Numbered from the stretch's first letter, positions 51,796 to 61,398 are shown. The stretch is DNA of 64,000 bases from Mycobacterium sp. ST-F2 (GCF_001905655.1 NZ_JMHT01000057.1:62001-126000); one strand, 5' to 3'. Translations and numbers: made by a program. The notes: generated by a model not told the origin, from the sequence alone.

Positions 51796-51975
51796 CAATC
51801 TCCCCACATCCGTCGTCACGCGACATGAAACACGCAGGCCAACCGGCACGTCATCCGTTCGTCTGAATCATCCGAAACCGGCTCAAGATCGCCGGGAACG
51901 AGGCCAACGACCTGATAACTTCCAGCGAACCTACAGGCCGGAACTGACGACCACGTCCGCAGCGGAAGGCACGGC

Positions 51976-52824
51976 ATGGGAACAGAACTGCCGCCGAGCA
52001 AGTTCGGCGCGGGATACACCTACGGTGGCACGGCGGAACCGGAGCCGTCGTCGTTCGCACCGGCGACCACGCCGCCCGGCTTCTACACACCACCGGCAGC
52101 GCGACCCGCTCCGGCCGACTACGCGCCGCCCACGTCCTCGTCCCCCGGCCCGGTGGCCACTTCGCAAGGCTTCTACACGCCGGCCGCCGCACAGCCGCCC
52201 GTCAGCGGATTTCCGCAGCCAGCCTCCTCGCCTGCCACCGGCTACCCGGTCGGATATCCGGTGAAGCAGCAGTACGCCGGCCCCGGTGGCACCGCGATCA
52301 CCGCGGCAGTGCTGAGCTTTATCGGGGTGGTCTACAACGGAACGTACGCCGTTATCGGCGCAGCGTCCCTGGCCGGGTTGATCTTGATGGCCACCTCATC
52401 ACCCCAGCCGATCGGCGATGACGGCACAATCGCGCTGACGGCGGCACTCGGCGTGGTGTCGACCATCGGCCCAATCTTGTTGTTGATCGGCGGGATCAAG
52501 CTGCTGCGGCACCGACTCCGCGGCCGCCAGATGATCGTGGCCGGCTGCCTGCTTACCATTGCGGTGCAATTGTTTTGGACTCTCGGAATCTATGGCTTCA
52601 TGCGCATCGGATCTGGCTTCATCGGATCGTTGGGCACGGAAGAAGCCTCATCGGCGTCGCACACTCTCAACAGCTACGCGGCGATGACCATGTTGTTCAA
52701 CTTGCTTCCTGCCATCGGAGCGGTAGTCACCATGGCATTCGCCCTCGCCCCGGCGACCAGACGGTGGTGCGAACCGGTTCAGCGAATGCCCACACCAAGC
52801 GGCGCCTGGGGTCCTGCGGCGTAG
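51976..52824 (+). CDS. Proline-rich-tailed four-helix membrane protein, unknown function
   Basis: 282 residues. The N-terminal 95 residues are Pro/Ala/Tyr-rich, with GFYTP twice (35 and 63) and the opening LPPSKFGAGYTYGGT. Hydrophobic helices follow near 108-137, 150-170, 180-200 and 236-258. The ATG is preceded by GGAAGGCACGGC. It is the first of three plus-strand genes of similar architecture. Confidence 0.72.
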   Translation: MGTELPPSKFGAGYTYGGTAEPEPSSFAPATTPPGFYTPPAARPAPADYAPPTSSSPGPVATSQGFYTPAAAQPPVSGFPQPASSPATGYPVGYPVKQQYAGPGGTAITAAVLSFIGVVYNGTYAVIGAASLAGLILMATSSPQPIGDDGTIALTAALGVVSTIGPILLLIGGIKLLRHRLRGRQMIVAGCLLTIAVQLFWTLGIYGFMRIGSGFIGSLGTEEASSASHTLNSYAAMTMLFNLLPAIGAVVTMAFALAPATRRWCEPVQRMPTPSGAWGPAA

Positions 52825-52954
52825 TCGGTGCTGGGCGTTTTCATCCGAACGGCGGACAAATTTTCGCGGAAACTGGGCCGTCAGCAATCTAATATCTGCG
52901 TCAGCAGCTAACCGGCGGCGATGTTGACGGCAGATTCCAGCGCAAGGACCCAGC

Positions 52955-54421
52955 ATGAGCGATCATCCCGATGCCGACAATGAAAAGCCATGGGGCGCAC
53001 CAACAGTAACTCCACAAGCGGCTCGAACCAACGCTCTACCCGCCAGCCGGTTCCGCGCCGGGACGACCTACAGCGGCACCACTTCACCTCGTATCGCGAC
53101 GCCGAACACTCCCCCACAGCAAGCGTCGAAGCCGGTGCAGCCACCGACGCCTGTACCGCCACCTGTACCGCCACCGAACCGGGCCGCACCCGCTGCGCCC
53201 GCCGCACCGATCCCGCCGATCACGCAGCCGACCGTCAACCCCGTCACCAACCCGATCCCGGCGACCGGATATGCCGGCGCAGCTCCCCTCGTCGGCGGCC
53301 GGCCGCTGATCTTCGACCTGAAGCCCCACCACGCCATGTGGGGGTTGGCCGGATTCGCAGCCTTGGCGTCGCTGGTGTCCGGTCTCGGGTGGATCCTCGC
53401 GGTGGGCGGGTGCGCGTACGGCGCGTGGTACCTGCAGGCCCGCGGCACCCAGTGGCCGCCCGACATCGCCGACGTGTTGGCCCGGTACCGGCTCGCACCC
53501 CCTGCACCTGGACAACCATCGACAGGCGGTGCCGCCGGACGGCCCGCTCCCGTGCCGTACATGCCGTTCCGCTCAATGACATTCACAGAGATGTTTCGCA
53601 GCGCCTGGGCGGTGTTGTCGCGAAACTGGCCCACCCTGGTCGGGGTGCCGGCCGTCATCCTGACTGCATTCGCGGTGGTTTTCGGCATCGTCCTCACGCT
53701 CGGAACGACGGTGCTGATGCAGGCGATGGATACGACGTTCAGCTCGACTGGGTCCATCGGCACCGTGGTGGTGGTGATGTTCGTCGGACTCACGCTGCTG
53801 ACGTACGCCGTCGCGCTGCCGGCCGACGCCCTGCTGATCGCGCTGTCCGTCATCGTCACGCACAAGGCAGTGTCCGGAGAGCAGATTCGACTCGCCACCG
53901 TGCTGCCGTTGGCCCGGCAGCGGATGTTCGCCGTCGTGCGGCTGACCCTGGCGTTCTACACGATCTTTTTCCTCACCGACGCGATCTTCTACTTCGGAAT
54001 CGTCGCCACGCTGTTCACCGCACCGGCCGCGGTGGTCCCGGTGATGATCCTGCTGTTCGCCTTCAACTTCGCGGTGGGCATCATGCTCAGCCTGTCGCCC
54101 ATCGTCGTGGTGATGGAAGGCCGCGGGGTCGTCGACTCGTTCCGGCGCTCCTTCGAACTGGTCAAGCTCGACTGGACCCGGATCCTCGGCATCCATGCGA
54201 TGTGGGCGATCTGCGTCATCCCCCTGCTGCTGTTGTCGTCGTTTTTCGTCTCGATTGCACTGGGCGGCATCGGCATCGGCGTGTTCTTCATCGTGGCGCT
54301 CTCATTGCTCATCGCCTACACGCGCACCCTGCAGATGGTGGCGTACATGGACCTGCGCATGCGGCACGAGAATTTCGATCGCGAACTGTTCGATGCGTGG
54401 ACACGCAACGCCCGGGTCTGA
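52955..54421 (+). CDS. Proline-rich-tailed polytopic membrane protein, unknown function
   Basis: 488 residues. The proline-rich tail (1-110) contains LPASRFRAGTTYSGT, echoing the tail motif of the preceding gene. A two-helix segment lies at about 125-160, then a large domain (from about 205) with six or so helices, resembling glycerophosphodiesterase-type or YciC-like membrane domains (MFRSAWAVLSRNWPTLVGV, GRGVVDSFRRSFELVKLDW). The latter repeats suggest a lipid or envelope membrane function. It is separated from its neighbours by 130 and 30 bases. Confidence 0.75.
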   Translation: MSDHPDADNEKPWGAPTVTPQAARTNALPASRFRAGTTYSGTTSPRIATPNTPPQQASKPVQPPTPVPPPVPPPNRAAPAAPAAPIPPITQPTVNPVTNPIPATGYAGAAPLVGGRPLIFDLKPHHAMWGLAGFAALASLVSGLGWILAVGGCAYGAWYLQARGTQWPPDIADVLARYRLAPPAPGQPSTGGAAGRPAPVPYMPFRSMTFTEMFRSAWAVLSRNWPTLVGVPAVILTAFAVVFGIVLTLGTTVLMQAMDTTFSSTGSIGTVVVVMFVGLTLLTYAVALPADALLIALSVIVTHKAVSGEQIRLATVLPLARQRMFAVVRLTLAFYTIFFLTDAIFYFGIVATLFTAPAAVVPVMILLFAFNFAVGIMLSLSPIVVVMEGRGVVDSFRRSFELVKLDWTRILGIHAMWAICVIPLLLLSSFFVSIALGGIGIGVFFIVALSLLIAYTRTLQMVAYMDLRMRHENFDRELFDAWTRNARV

Positions 54422-54451
54422 CGACCGCCTCGAAAAACGTGGAGCCCCAAC

Positions 54452-55480
54452 GTGACTGATCCCTACGCTCAACCCGCACCAGCGCGGCCTCCGACCGACG
54501 TCACTCAAGGCTTGAAGGTCGCCGGAATCGCCATGGCCGCCGCCGTCGGGCTGCATATCATCAAATGGTTCCTGGTGTCGGCGTTCGGCACTGCCGGCTG
54601 GGTGCTGATACTGCTGATCCCGACCGGCGGCGGCGCATACCTGGTCTACCGCGGGCGCAATCCGCAACGGGCCCACGGCCTGGAAGCCCAATTTCAGAAC
54701 GCCGCCCGCACGGCCATGCAACAGATGACGACGCCGCGGCCGGCCGCACCCGTGGCACCCGTTACGCCGGTTGCGCCGCCCGCACCCGGCATGCCGACGG
54801 CACCGCAGGCGTACGGCCATCCCGGCTATCCCACACCCACGTACCCCGCCGCTGCCGCCAGGCCGGCTACCGGCACCAGCGCACTGCCCAGCATCCTCAT
54901 GCTCGTGCCCAGCCTGCTGGCGTACGTCGCGGTCTACAACTCGACCAGCTTCAGCTCGGTCTGGCAGCCGTGGTGGATTCTCAACGGCCTCAATGCCTTC
55001 TTCTTGATCTGCGCGGCAGCCCGTGCAATCACTCCGGCGCGCCGGGTGCCGACCGTACTTGTCGCGTTGTGCGGCGTCGTCCTGCACGGTCTGGCCACCA
55101 GCCCGTCCGGTGACGTCAACCTCATCAAGCTGTTGTCCACCAAGAAGTACTACGAGGGCGTCAGCTACTCGGTGCCGCCGACGGACCTGATGCCCTTGCT
55201 GGTGAATGCGGCGACGATCTCGGCATTCGTGTTCGTCCTGGCATGGGGTATTTCACGACGGCAGGGCGCCTGGGCTGTCGGACTGATTCCGACGGCGCTG
55301 TTGATCTGGTGGTCGGTCTGGTACCAGCAACACGAAGGCATCGGCCAGCCCGTGTGGTTCGGCTTCTGGCTGGCCAACATCGGCGTTTTCATCGGGGGCT
55401 GCCTGGCGTGCTGGGCCGTTGATGCGATGAGTAAGCCGCGGAGTGTCGTTCCGCCGCAACAGTATCCGAACCATGCCTGA
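54452..55480 (+). CDS. Proline-rich polytopic membrane protein, unknown function
   Basis: 342 residues from a GTG start. Two N-terminal helices (about 22-42 and 46-66) precede an Ala/Pro-rich linker (95-145). About five more helices follow (150-335). No known domain was recognised. Thirty bases separate it from the previous gene, so the two are likely co-transcribed. Confidence 0.72.
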   Translation: MTDPYAQPAPARPPTDVTQGLKVAGIAMAAAVGLHIIKWFLVSAFGTAGWVLILLIPTGGGAYLVYRGRNPQRAHGLEAQFQNAARTAMQQMTTPRPAAPVAPVTPVAPPAPGMPTAPQAYGHPGYPTPTYPAAAARPATGTSALPSILMLVPSLLAYVAVYNSTSFSSVWQPWWILNGLNAFFLICAAARAITPARRVPTVLVALCGVVLHGLATSPSGDVNLIKLLSTKKYYEGVSYSVPPTDLMPLLVNAATISAFVFVLAWGISRRQGAWAVGLIPTALLIWWSVWYQQHEGIGQPVWFGFWLANIGVFIGGCLACWAVDAMSKPRSVVPPQQYPNHA

Positions 55481-55565
55481 GCAAGCATCAATCCAACGCG
55501 GCCATGGGCCGAGCGGAGGGCATCAGCCCGATGACCGAGCTAGCCGGGAAGTGACGAATCCCGGC

Positions 55566-56201
55566 TCAGTCGCGCTGAGCCATCCCTCGCGCCAATCGGA
55601 GCAACATCTCGGTGAACACCACGTCGGTGTCGACGCCGTCCATCACGCCTGTCATCTCCAGCAGCACGAAACCGTGCAACGCCGACCAGAACTCCAGCGC
55701 CGCGTAGAACGCGTTCTCGCCGTCCAAGCCGTACGAGGCCAGCACCTCGATGATCGGTCCCGCTGCCGCGTGCGTCGCCGCCGTGTACTCGGGGTCGTCG
55801 CCGCCCAGCGGCATCCGGGTGAACGCCGAGTACCGGCCCGGATGGTGATGGGCATAGCTGCGGTAGGCGCTGGCCATCGACATCACCGCGTCGTCCCGGC
55901 TGCGCCCCTCACCCACGGTGTTGAGCATGCCGATGATGTCGTCGATGACGCGCATCCGAACCGTTCGGCGCAGGTCATCAAGGCTTTGCACATGGTTGTA
56001 CAACGACGGGCCCTTGGTGCCCAGCTGGTTGGCCAGCGCGTTGATGGTCAGTGCGTCCCAGCCCTCGCGGTCCAGGAACGTCAGGGCCGCGTTGACGATC
56101 GAGTCCCGGCTGAGCTTGGTGGTCCGCGCCGTCGCCCGCGACCGCGCCGGCGCAGCCGGTCGGGTTTCCCCAACCGCTTGCGACTCTGGCCGTGGTGCCA
56201 T
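55566..56201 (-). CDS. TetR-family transcriptional regulator
   Basis: 211 residues from ATG 56201 with GGAACGGGCAG upstream; ATG 56237 is possible. The HTH is SRDSIVNAALTFLDREGWDALTINALANQLGTKGPSLYNHV in segments. The C-terminal part (HHHPGRYSAFTRMP, FWSALHGFVLLEM) fits the WHG-containing TetR C-terminal family. In M. tuberculosis an equivalent TetR gene (Rv0681) lies next to rpsL. Confidence 0.88.
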   Translation of the reverse strand: MAPRPESQAVGETRPAAPARSRATARTTKLSRDSIVNAALTFLDREGWDALTINALANQLGTKGPSLYNHVQSLDDLRRTVRMRVIDDIIGMLNTVGEGRSRDDAVMSMASAYRSYAHHHPGRYSAFTRMPLGGDDPEYTAATHAAAGPIIEVLASYGLDGENAFYAALEFWSALHGFVLLEMTGVMDGVDTDVVFTEMLLRLARGMAQRD

Positions 56202-56442
56202 CTGCCCGTTCCTCCGGTGTTCGGTTCTCGGTTCCACCGGCCGCGGCGCGGCCAGCTAACTAATGACTCTAACCTCTAGACGCTGCGGATACGTCGCCAT
56301 TTGGGCGCAACCTGTAACCGCGTCTCATGGCGAGTCCCACAGAACGGGCGAACCGCCTCCGCAGCACCTACCTCGCAACGTAGGCTCCCAGATACCGAAC
56401 AACGGTGCACAACATTGCCAGACCAGAACGAAGGGGACCATC

Positions 56443-56811
56443 GTGAGTCGTAGAGCATGGGGAACCGCATTGGTTGCCGGACTGCTGACGGTCCCGCTCA
56501 CGGTCGGCGCACCGAACGCCGCTGCGGTCAACGACGACACCCACATCACCGGGCAGGGCATCACCCAGACCCTCGACTGCCACAACGGCACCTTGTTCGT
56601 CAACGGAACCGGCAACATCATCACCGCCTTCGGCACCTGCTGGGCGGTGACCGTCCAGGGCTCGCACAACACCGTCATCGCCGACACGGTCGTCAACGAC
56701 GTCACCGTCTACGGCTTCGATCAGAACGTGATGTTCCACAATGGGGATCCGGCACTGATCGACATCGGACGCCAACTGGGTCTGGGCAACCGGCTGAACA
56801 AGATTCCCTGA
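56443..56811 (+). CDS. Secreted DUF3060 protein
   Basis: 122 residues from GTG 56443 with AAGGGG upstream. A Sec signal peptide (about 1-30, ...VGAPNAAA) is followed by a DUF3060 beta-rich domain with repeated short strands (GTLFVNGTGNIITAFGT, VTVQGSHNTVIAD) and two cysteines. It pairs with a DUF3060 lipoprotein 47 bases downstream. The function is unknown. Confidence 0.82.
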   Translation: MSRRAWGTALVAGLLTVPLTVGAPNAAAVNDDTHITGQGITQTLDCHNGTLFVNGTGNIITAFGTCWAVTVQGSHNTVIADTVVNDVTVYGFDQNVMFHNGDPALIDIGRQLGLGNRLNKIP

Positions 56812-56858
56812 CCGCGTCCGCACCAGGTGCCAGTAACGCCGACACGGAGGGACACCGC

Positions 56859-57290
56859 ATGACCGCCAACCGAATCGCGATCGCGGCGGGCATCGTCGCC
56901 ACTGCCGCCCTGGTGCTGACCGGCTGCGGATCGCAGGACAGCAAGACCGGTGGCGCGAGTTCGAGCGCTGCAGGCACCGGCGGCACGTCCGCGGCCCCCA
57001 CCACGGCACAGGTCGAGGTCGGCAACACCATCAACTACAGCGCAGTGGGGACAACGCGCGAAATCGATTGCGCCAACGGCAAATCACTGACTGTCGGCGG
57101 TGCCAACAACACACTGACGGTCAAGGGCACCTGCGCGAAGGCCAACATCGGCGGTACCGACAACAAAGTGACCTTCGACAAGGTCGACCAGGAGCTCGAC
57201 GTCGTCGGCATGCACGCCACCGTCACCTACAAGGACGGGTCGCCGAAGGTCACCAACACCGGGACCGGCAACACCGTCACCAAGGGCTAG
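56859..57290 (+). CDS. DUF3060 lipoprotein
   Basis: 143 residues with GGAGGG nine bases before ATG. Lipobox LTGC gives C23 as the lipid anchor. After a Ser/Gly-rich linker, the DUF3060 domain (about 50-143) repeats strand motifs such as KSLTVGGANNTLTVKGTC and ANIGGTDNKVTFDKV, similar to a small beta-helix. M. tuberculosis carries paired genes of this kind (Rv0679c/Rv0680c) in the matching position. Confidence 0.85.
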   Translation: MTANRIAIAAGIVATAALVLTGCGSQDSKTGGASSSAAGTGGTSAAPTTAQVEVGNTINYSAVGTTREIDCANGKSLTVGGANNTLTVKGTCAKANIGGTDNKVTFDKVDQELDVVGMHATVTYKDGSPKVTNTGTGNTVTKG

Positions 57291-57293
57291 CTT

Positions 57294-58058
57294 TCACGCC
57301 TGAGCGCCGTGCCGGCCCGCTCCGCCGGCGAACCGCTGCGCGCCGGCGATCGACTCCTCGGCCACCTGCACCAGACTGGCAAATTCGAATTCCATTGCGG
57401 ATTCCTCGGATTCACCCCACTGGCGGAGCGCGGACATCCGGTCGGCCCGCAGGCACAACTGCGGCAGCGCGGCCAACTGGTGGGCCAGTTCTTCGGCCTT
57501 CTCGCGGGCCTGCCCGTGCGGCACCACCCGATTGGCCAAGCCGATCTGCAGCGCTTCGGCGGCGTCGACGGCGCGGCCGGTGAGGATCAGGTCCATCGCG
57601 CGACTGTGCCCGATCAGCCGCGGCAACCGGACCGTGCCGCCGTCGATGAGCGGGACGCCCCAACGCCGGCAGAACACCCCGAACGTCGCATCCTCCTCGA
57701 CGACCCGCAGGTCGCACCACACCGCGAGCTCCAGTCCCCCGGCGACGGCGTAGCCGCTGACCGCGGCGATGACGGGCTTGGACAACATCATCCGGCTCGG
57801 CCCCATGGGCCCGGGCCCCGTCCGGTGCGTCTGGTTCATCTCCGGGGTGCCGAACGCCTTGAGATCGGCTCCGGCGCAGAAGGTTCCGTGATCTCCCCAC
57901 AGCACCGCGACGGATGCGGAGTCGTCACGGTCGAATTCGTCGAACGCCTGGTAGAGCGCCGCTGCCGTCGGTCCGTTGACGGCGTTGCGGGCTGCGGGCC
58001 GGTCGATGATGACGGTCGTCACCGGTCCGTTCTTCTCGACACGCACGGGCTCGGTCAT
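57294..58058 (-). CDS. echA5: Enoyl-CoA hydratase/isomerase (EchA5-like)
   Basis: 254 residues of the crotonase fold. The oxyanion-hole segments are GTFCAGADLKAF near residue 60 and SGYAVAGGLELAVWCDLRV near 105. The usual second catalytic Glu position is taken by the FGVFCRRWGVPLIDGGTVRL segment. It overlaps the PaaX-type regulator as ATGA, so it is the last gene of fadE8-echA4-regulator-echA5. The order equals M. tuberculosis Rv0672-Rv0675, which supports the symbol. Confidence 0.87.
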   Translation of the reverse strand: MTEPVRVEKNGPVTTVIIDRPAARNAVNGPTAAALYQAFDEFDRDDSASVAVLWGDHGTFCAGADLKAFGTPEMNQTHRTGPGPMGPSRMMLSKPVIAAVSGYAVAGGLELAVWCDLRVVEEDATFGVFCRRWGVPLIDGGTVRLPRLIGHSRAMDLILTGRAVDAAEALQIGLANRVVPHGQAREKAEELAHQLAALPQLCLRADRMSALRQWGESEESAMEFEFASLVQVAEESIAGAQRFAGGAGRHGAQA

Positions 58059-58780
58059 GATGCCTCCATCGGTTCATCGCGCCGCCCGGTCAGTTCGGCG
58101 GCGAAGTCTGCGTAGGCCTGCCGCAGCTGCTGTCCGGGCCAGTCGGCCGGGAGCAGTTCTGCGGGCAGGACCGGGTCGGCCAACAGGTGCCGCACGATTG
58201 CGGCCGCGGCGACGAAGCGGCCGGGAATGTCTGTCGCCGAGGCGATCTCGTCGAGCAGTTGCTGTGCGGTGGCGATCCAGGAGGGCAGGTCCCACAAGAG
58301 CGCGACCAGCCCCGCGGGGTCGTCGTCGCGGCTGGTCAGTACCCGGGCATTCGCCGTGATCTCCTCGGGGAGATCGGTGGCCAGATTGGCCGGGCGCAGC
58401 CACAGGCCCTCGCGGAGTTCTCCGAACCGGTTCTGCAGCAGATCGTTTCGCAGGTCGGCCCGCGTGCGCGCATCAGCGCCGATGGTGGTGATGACGACCG
58501 TCGTCCAGTCACCATGCCACGGGCGGGTTTTCGGGTCGATGGCGGCATCCTGCCGGCGTTGCCGCGCCAGCAGGCGGTCGGCGAGCCGGTAGCCGTCGGC
58601 CGAGCGCACCAGGTCGCCGGCGCTGACCATCCTGGTCAGCGCCACCCGCAGCGTCTGCTCCTTGATGTCGAAATCCGAAGTGAGCCGCACCAACTCGGCC
58701 GCGGAAGCCCACGCCGGGTGAGCACCCAGCAGGACGCTCAGCACCACCGACCGCGCGGTCATCCGCTTCAGATCAGCCAT
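58055..58780 (-). CDS. PaaX-family transcriptional regulator
   Basis: 241 residues. The N-terminal winged helix (TARSVVLSVLLGAHPAWASAAELVRLTSDFDIKEQTLRVALTRM in segments) and the PaaX middle domain with WTTVVITT near 93 and LREGLWLRPANL near 123 are clear. PaaX proteins repress aromatic or acyl-CoA catabolic genes and respond to aryl- or acyl-CoA. It lies within the operon of acyl-CoA enzymes, which it probably regulates. Confidence 0.88.
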   Translation of the reverse strand: MADLKRMTARSVVLSVLLGAHPAWASAAELVRLTSDFDIKEQTLRVALTRMVSAGDLVRSADGYRLADRLLARQRRQDAAIDPKTRPWHGDWTTVVITTIGADARTRADLRNDLLQNRFGELREGLWLRPANLATDLPEEITANARVLTSRDDDPAGLVALLWDLPSWIATAQQLLDEIASATDIPGRFVAAAAIVRHLLADPVLPAELLPADWPGQQLRQAYADFAAELTGRRDEPMEAS

Positions 58781-58785
58781 GGCCG

Positions 58786-59700
58786 TCAGACCCCGGAGGC
58801 AACCCGGCCCGCATCCCCGAACGGATCATCACGGTGCCGCACCGCCTGCCGGAACCCGTGCTCGACGGCGTCGGCGACGAACGCGTGGCCCTCGGGCGTG
58901 TGCCGGGCGATGCCGTCGAACACCGTGCTGACCATCCGGCTGGTCGCGATCCCCTGCTGCAGCAGCGACGTGTTGCACGCGAGCTTCGCCATGATCAGCT
59001 GGTTGACGGGCATCGCCGCGATCCGGGCGACAAGCCGCTCGGTGCGCTCCTCCAGGTCCTCGGGCTCCGGGGCCTCGACCGCCAAACCCCACTCGGCGGC
59101 CTGCGCCCCGGTGATGCAATCCCCCGTGAACAGCAGGCGTTTCGCGCGCTGGTCACCGAGGCGATGCGCCCACAGCCCGGCGGCGGGCACGCCCCACACC
59201 CGCATCGGCGGATAGCCGATCTTGGCGTCGGAGGCCGCGATCACCTGGTCGGCGTGCAGCGCGATGTCCGTGCCGCCGGCCACGCAGTAGCCGTGAATCT
59301 TGACCACTGTCGGCTTGTCGCAGTGCATCAGGCTCGAGAAGCCGCGGACGAAGCGACTCATCATCTGATAGTCGATCATCGGGTCCCAGGGCTGGTTCGG
59401 CAGGTGGTTGACGGCCTGGGTCTTGCCGTCGAGCACCGTGCCCTGGTGCTCCGCGCCGCCGGCGGCTCCGGTGCCGTCGGCGTACGCGCTCAAATCGAAA
59501 CCGGCGCAAAAGCCTTCGCCCCGGCCGGACACCAGGATCACGTGCACGTTCGGATCGAGGTCGGCCCGCTCGACGCACGCGGCCAGCTCCAGCGGGGTGT
59601 CCGCCACGATCGAGTTGCCCTTTTCCGGACGGTTGAACGTGATCCGGGCGACGCGATCGGTGACCTCGTAGGTCATGGTCTTCAGGCTGTCGAAATCCAC
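58786..59700 (-). CDS. echA4: Enoyl-CoA hydratase/isomerase (EchA4-like)
   Basis: 304 residues from a GTG start. Crotonase segments are RGEGFCAGFDLSAY near 59 and HGYCVAGGTDIALHADQ near 138, forming the oxyanion hole. An insert near 85-118 and a long C-terminus distinguish it from short crotonases. It is five bases from the PaaX-type gene and 48 from fadE8. Confidence 0.87.
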   Translation of the reverse strand: MDFDSLKTMTYEVTDRVARITFNRPEKGNSIVADTPLELAACVERADLDPNVHVILVSGRGEGFCAGFDLSAYADGTGAAGGAEHQGTVLDGKTQAVNHLPNQPWDPMIDYQMMSRFVRGFSSLMHCDKPTVVKIHGYCVAGGTDIALHADQVIAASDAKIGYPPMRVWGVPAAGLWAHRLGDQRAKRLLFTGDCITGAQAAEWGLAVEAPEPEDLEERTERLVARIAAMPVNQLIMAKLACNTSLLQQGIATSRMVSTVFDGIARHTPEGHAFVADAVEHGFRQAVRHRDDPFGDAGRVASGV

Positions 59701-59748
59701 AAACTCACCTTTCCGAGAGCTGGGGGCACCCCAGTTCGGCAGTAGAAA

Positions 59749-61398
59749 TCAGCCCTTGACCAGGGCGCGTTCGATGATGGGTGCGAGGTCGAGGCCCGTC
59801 GGCAGCGTGCCGAATGCGCCACCCCACTGGCGGTCGAGGCGGCTGACCAGGAACGCCTCGGCCACCGCGGGGTGGCCATGGCGAACCAGCAGCGCGCCCT
59901 GCAGGGCCAGCGAGATGTCCTCTGCCACTTTGCGTCCGCGGTATTCGAGCGTCTGCGGATCGGTGAGCTGCGCCTTGAGCGCGTTTACGTGGGCGTCCAG
60001 GCGGAGGTCCTGCGCCTGCGCCAATTCGTCGAACAGCACCTCGATGCACTCGGGCTTGGTGGCCATGGCACGCAGCGTGTCGAGCGCGCTGACGTTGCCC
60101 GAGCCTTCCCAGATGCCCATCAGCGGCGCCTCGCGGTACAGTCGCGGCATGCCCGATTCCTCGGCATAACCGTTGCCGCCGAAGCACTCCATGGCCTCCG
60201 CGGCGTGCGGCGTCGCGCGCTTGCACACCCAGTACTTCGCCGCGGCCAAACCGATTCGGCGGAAGAGGCTTTCGCGCTCGTCACCGCGCACGGCGCGGTC
60301 GGTGGCGCCGGCCATGCGCATCGCCAGCATGGTGGCCGCCTCGGCCTCGACGGCCATGTCGGCCAGCACATTGCGCATCAGTGGCTGATCGATCAGGTAC
60401 GCGCCGAAGGCCTTCCGGTGCTGGGCGTGGTGCACGGCCTGCGTCAGACCGGTGCGCATGCTGGTGGCGCTGCCCAGCGTGCAGTCCAGGCGGGTCAGGT
60501 TGACCATCTCGATGATGGTCGGCACGCCGCGGCCTTCTTCACCGACCAGCCAGACCGTCGCACCGTCGTACTCGATCTCGCTGGAGGCGTTGGCGTGATT
60601 GCCGAGCTTGTCCTTGAGCCGCTGGATGAACATGCGGTTGCGGGTGCCGTCGGGCAGCACGCGGGGCAGGAAGAAGCACGACAGTCCCCCGGGCGCCTGG
60701 GCGAGGACGAGGAACATGTCGCCCATCGGTGCCGACGTAAACCACTTGTGGCCGCGCAGCGAGTAGCTGCCGTCGCCGTTGGGCGTGGCCTGAGTGGTGC
60801 CGGCGCGGACGTCGGAGCCGCCCTGCTTCTCGGTCATCGACATGCCGGCGGTGATACCTGCTTTGGTGGCAGGCACTTTCAGGTCGGGGTCGTACACCCG
60901 GCTGGTCAGCAGCGGTTCGTAGATCTTCGACAGTTCGGGGTTGAACCGCAGCGCCGGCACGACGGCGTAGGTCATCGAGATCGGGCAGACGTGTCCCGGC
61001 TCCGGGGTCCAGGCCGACATCTTCGCCGCGCGGACGACGTGCGCGCCCGGACGGTCGTCGGCCCAGGGTGCGCCGTGCAGGCCGTGCGTCACCGCGGCGT
61101 TCATCAGATGGTGGTAGGCGGGGTCGTACTCGACCTCGTCGACGCGGTGCCCGTAGCGGTCGTGCGTGTGCAGGATCGGGACGTTGCGGTCCGCGAGTTC
61201 ACCCCAGCGCTGCGCTTTGCGACTGCCGCCGAGTTCGCCGACGGCGTGCACCTCGTCGACGCCCCACTCCCCGCCCTCGCGGATCAGCGCCTCGGCGAGC
61301 GCCGGGAAGGTCGCGGGGTTGTAGTTCTCGAGCGGCGGAACCTGATTGGTGACGACATGCGTGTCCGCGGACGCGAGGAGCAATGGGCGATCGGTCAT
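59749..61398 (-). CDS. fadE8: AidB-type acyl-CoA dehydrogenase (FadE8-like)
   Basis: 549 residues. AidB-type markers include GMSMTEKQGGSDVRAGTTQA near 182, the FAD-contact segment GHKWFTSAPMGD and CFGGNGYAEESGMPRLYRE near 405. The N-terminal extension of about 170 residues before the flavin domain is typical of AidB/FadE8. The family's catalysis is uncertain: some act on acyl-CoA and some bind DNA after alkylation. As the first gene of an echA operon, a role in fatty-acid oxidation is more likely. Confidence 0.9.
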   Translation of the reverse strand: MTDRPLLLASADTHVVTNQVPPLENYNPATFPALAEALIREGGEWGVDEVHAVGELGGSRKAQRWGELADRNVPILHTHDRYGHRVDEVEYDPAYHHLMNAAVTHGLHGAPWADDRPGAHVVRAAKMSAWTPEPGHVCPISMTYAVVPALRFNPELSKIYEPLLTSRVYDPDLKVPATKAGITAGMSMTEKQGGSDVRAGTTQATPNGDGSYSLRGHKWFTSAPMGDMFLVLAQAPGGLSCFFLPRVLPDGTRNRMFIQRLKDKLGNHANASSEIEYDGATVWLVGEEGRGVPTIIEMVNLTRLDCTLGSATSMRTGLTQAVHHAQHRKAFGAYLIDQPLMRNVLADMAVEAEAATMLAMRMAGATDRAVRGDERESLFRRIGLAAAKYWVCKRATPHAAEAMECFGGNGYAEESGMPRLYREAPLMGIWEGSGNVSALDTLRAMATKPECIEVLFDELAQAQDLRLDAHVNALKAQLTDPQTLEYRGRKVAEDISLALQGALLVRHGHPAVAEAFLVSRLDRQWGGAFGTLPTGLDLAPIIERALVKG

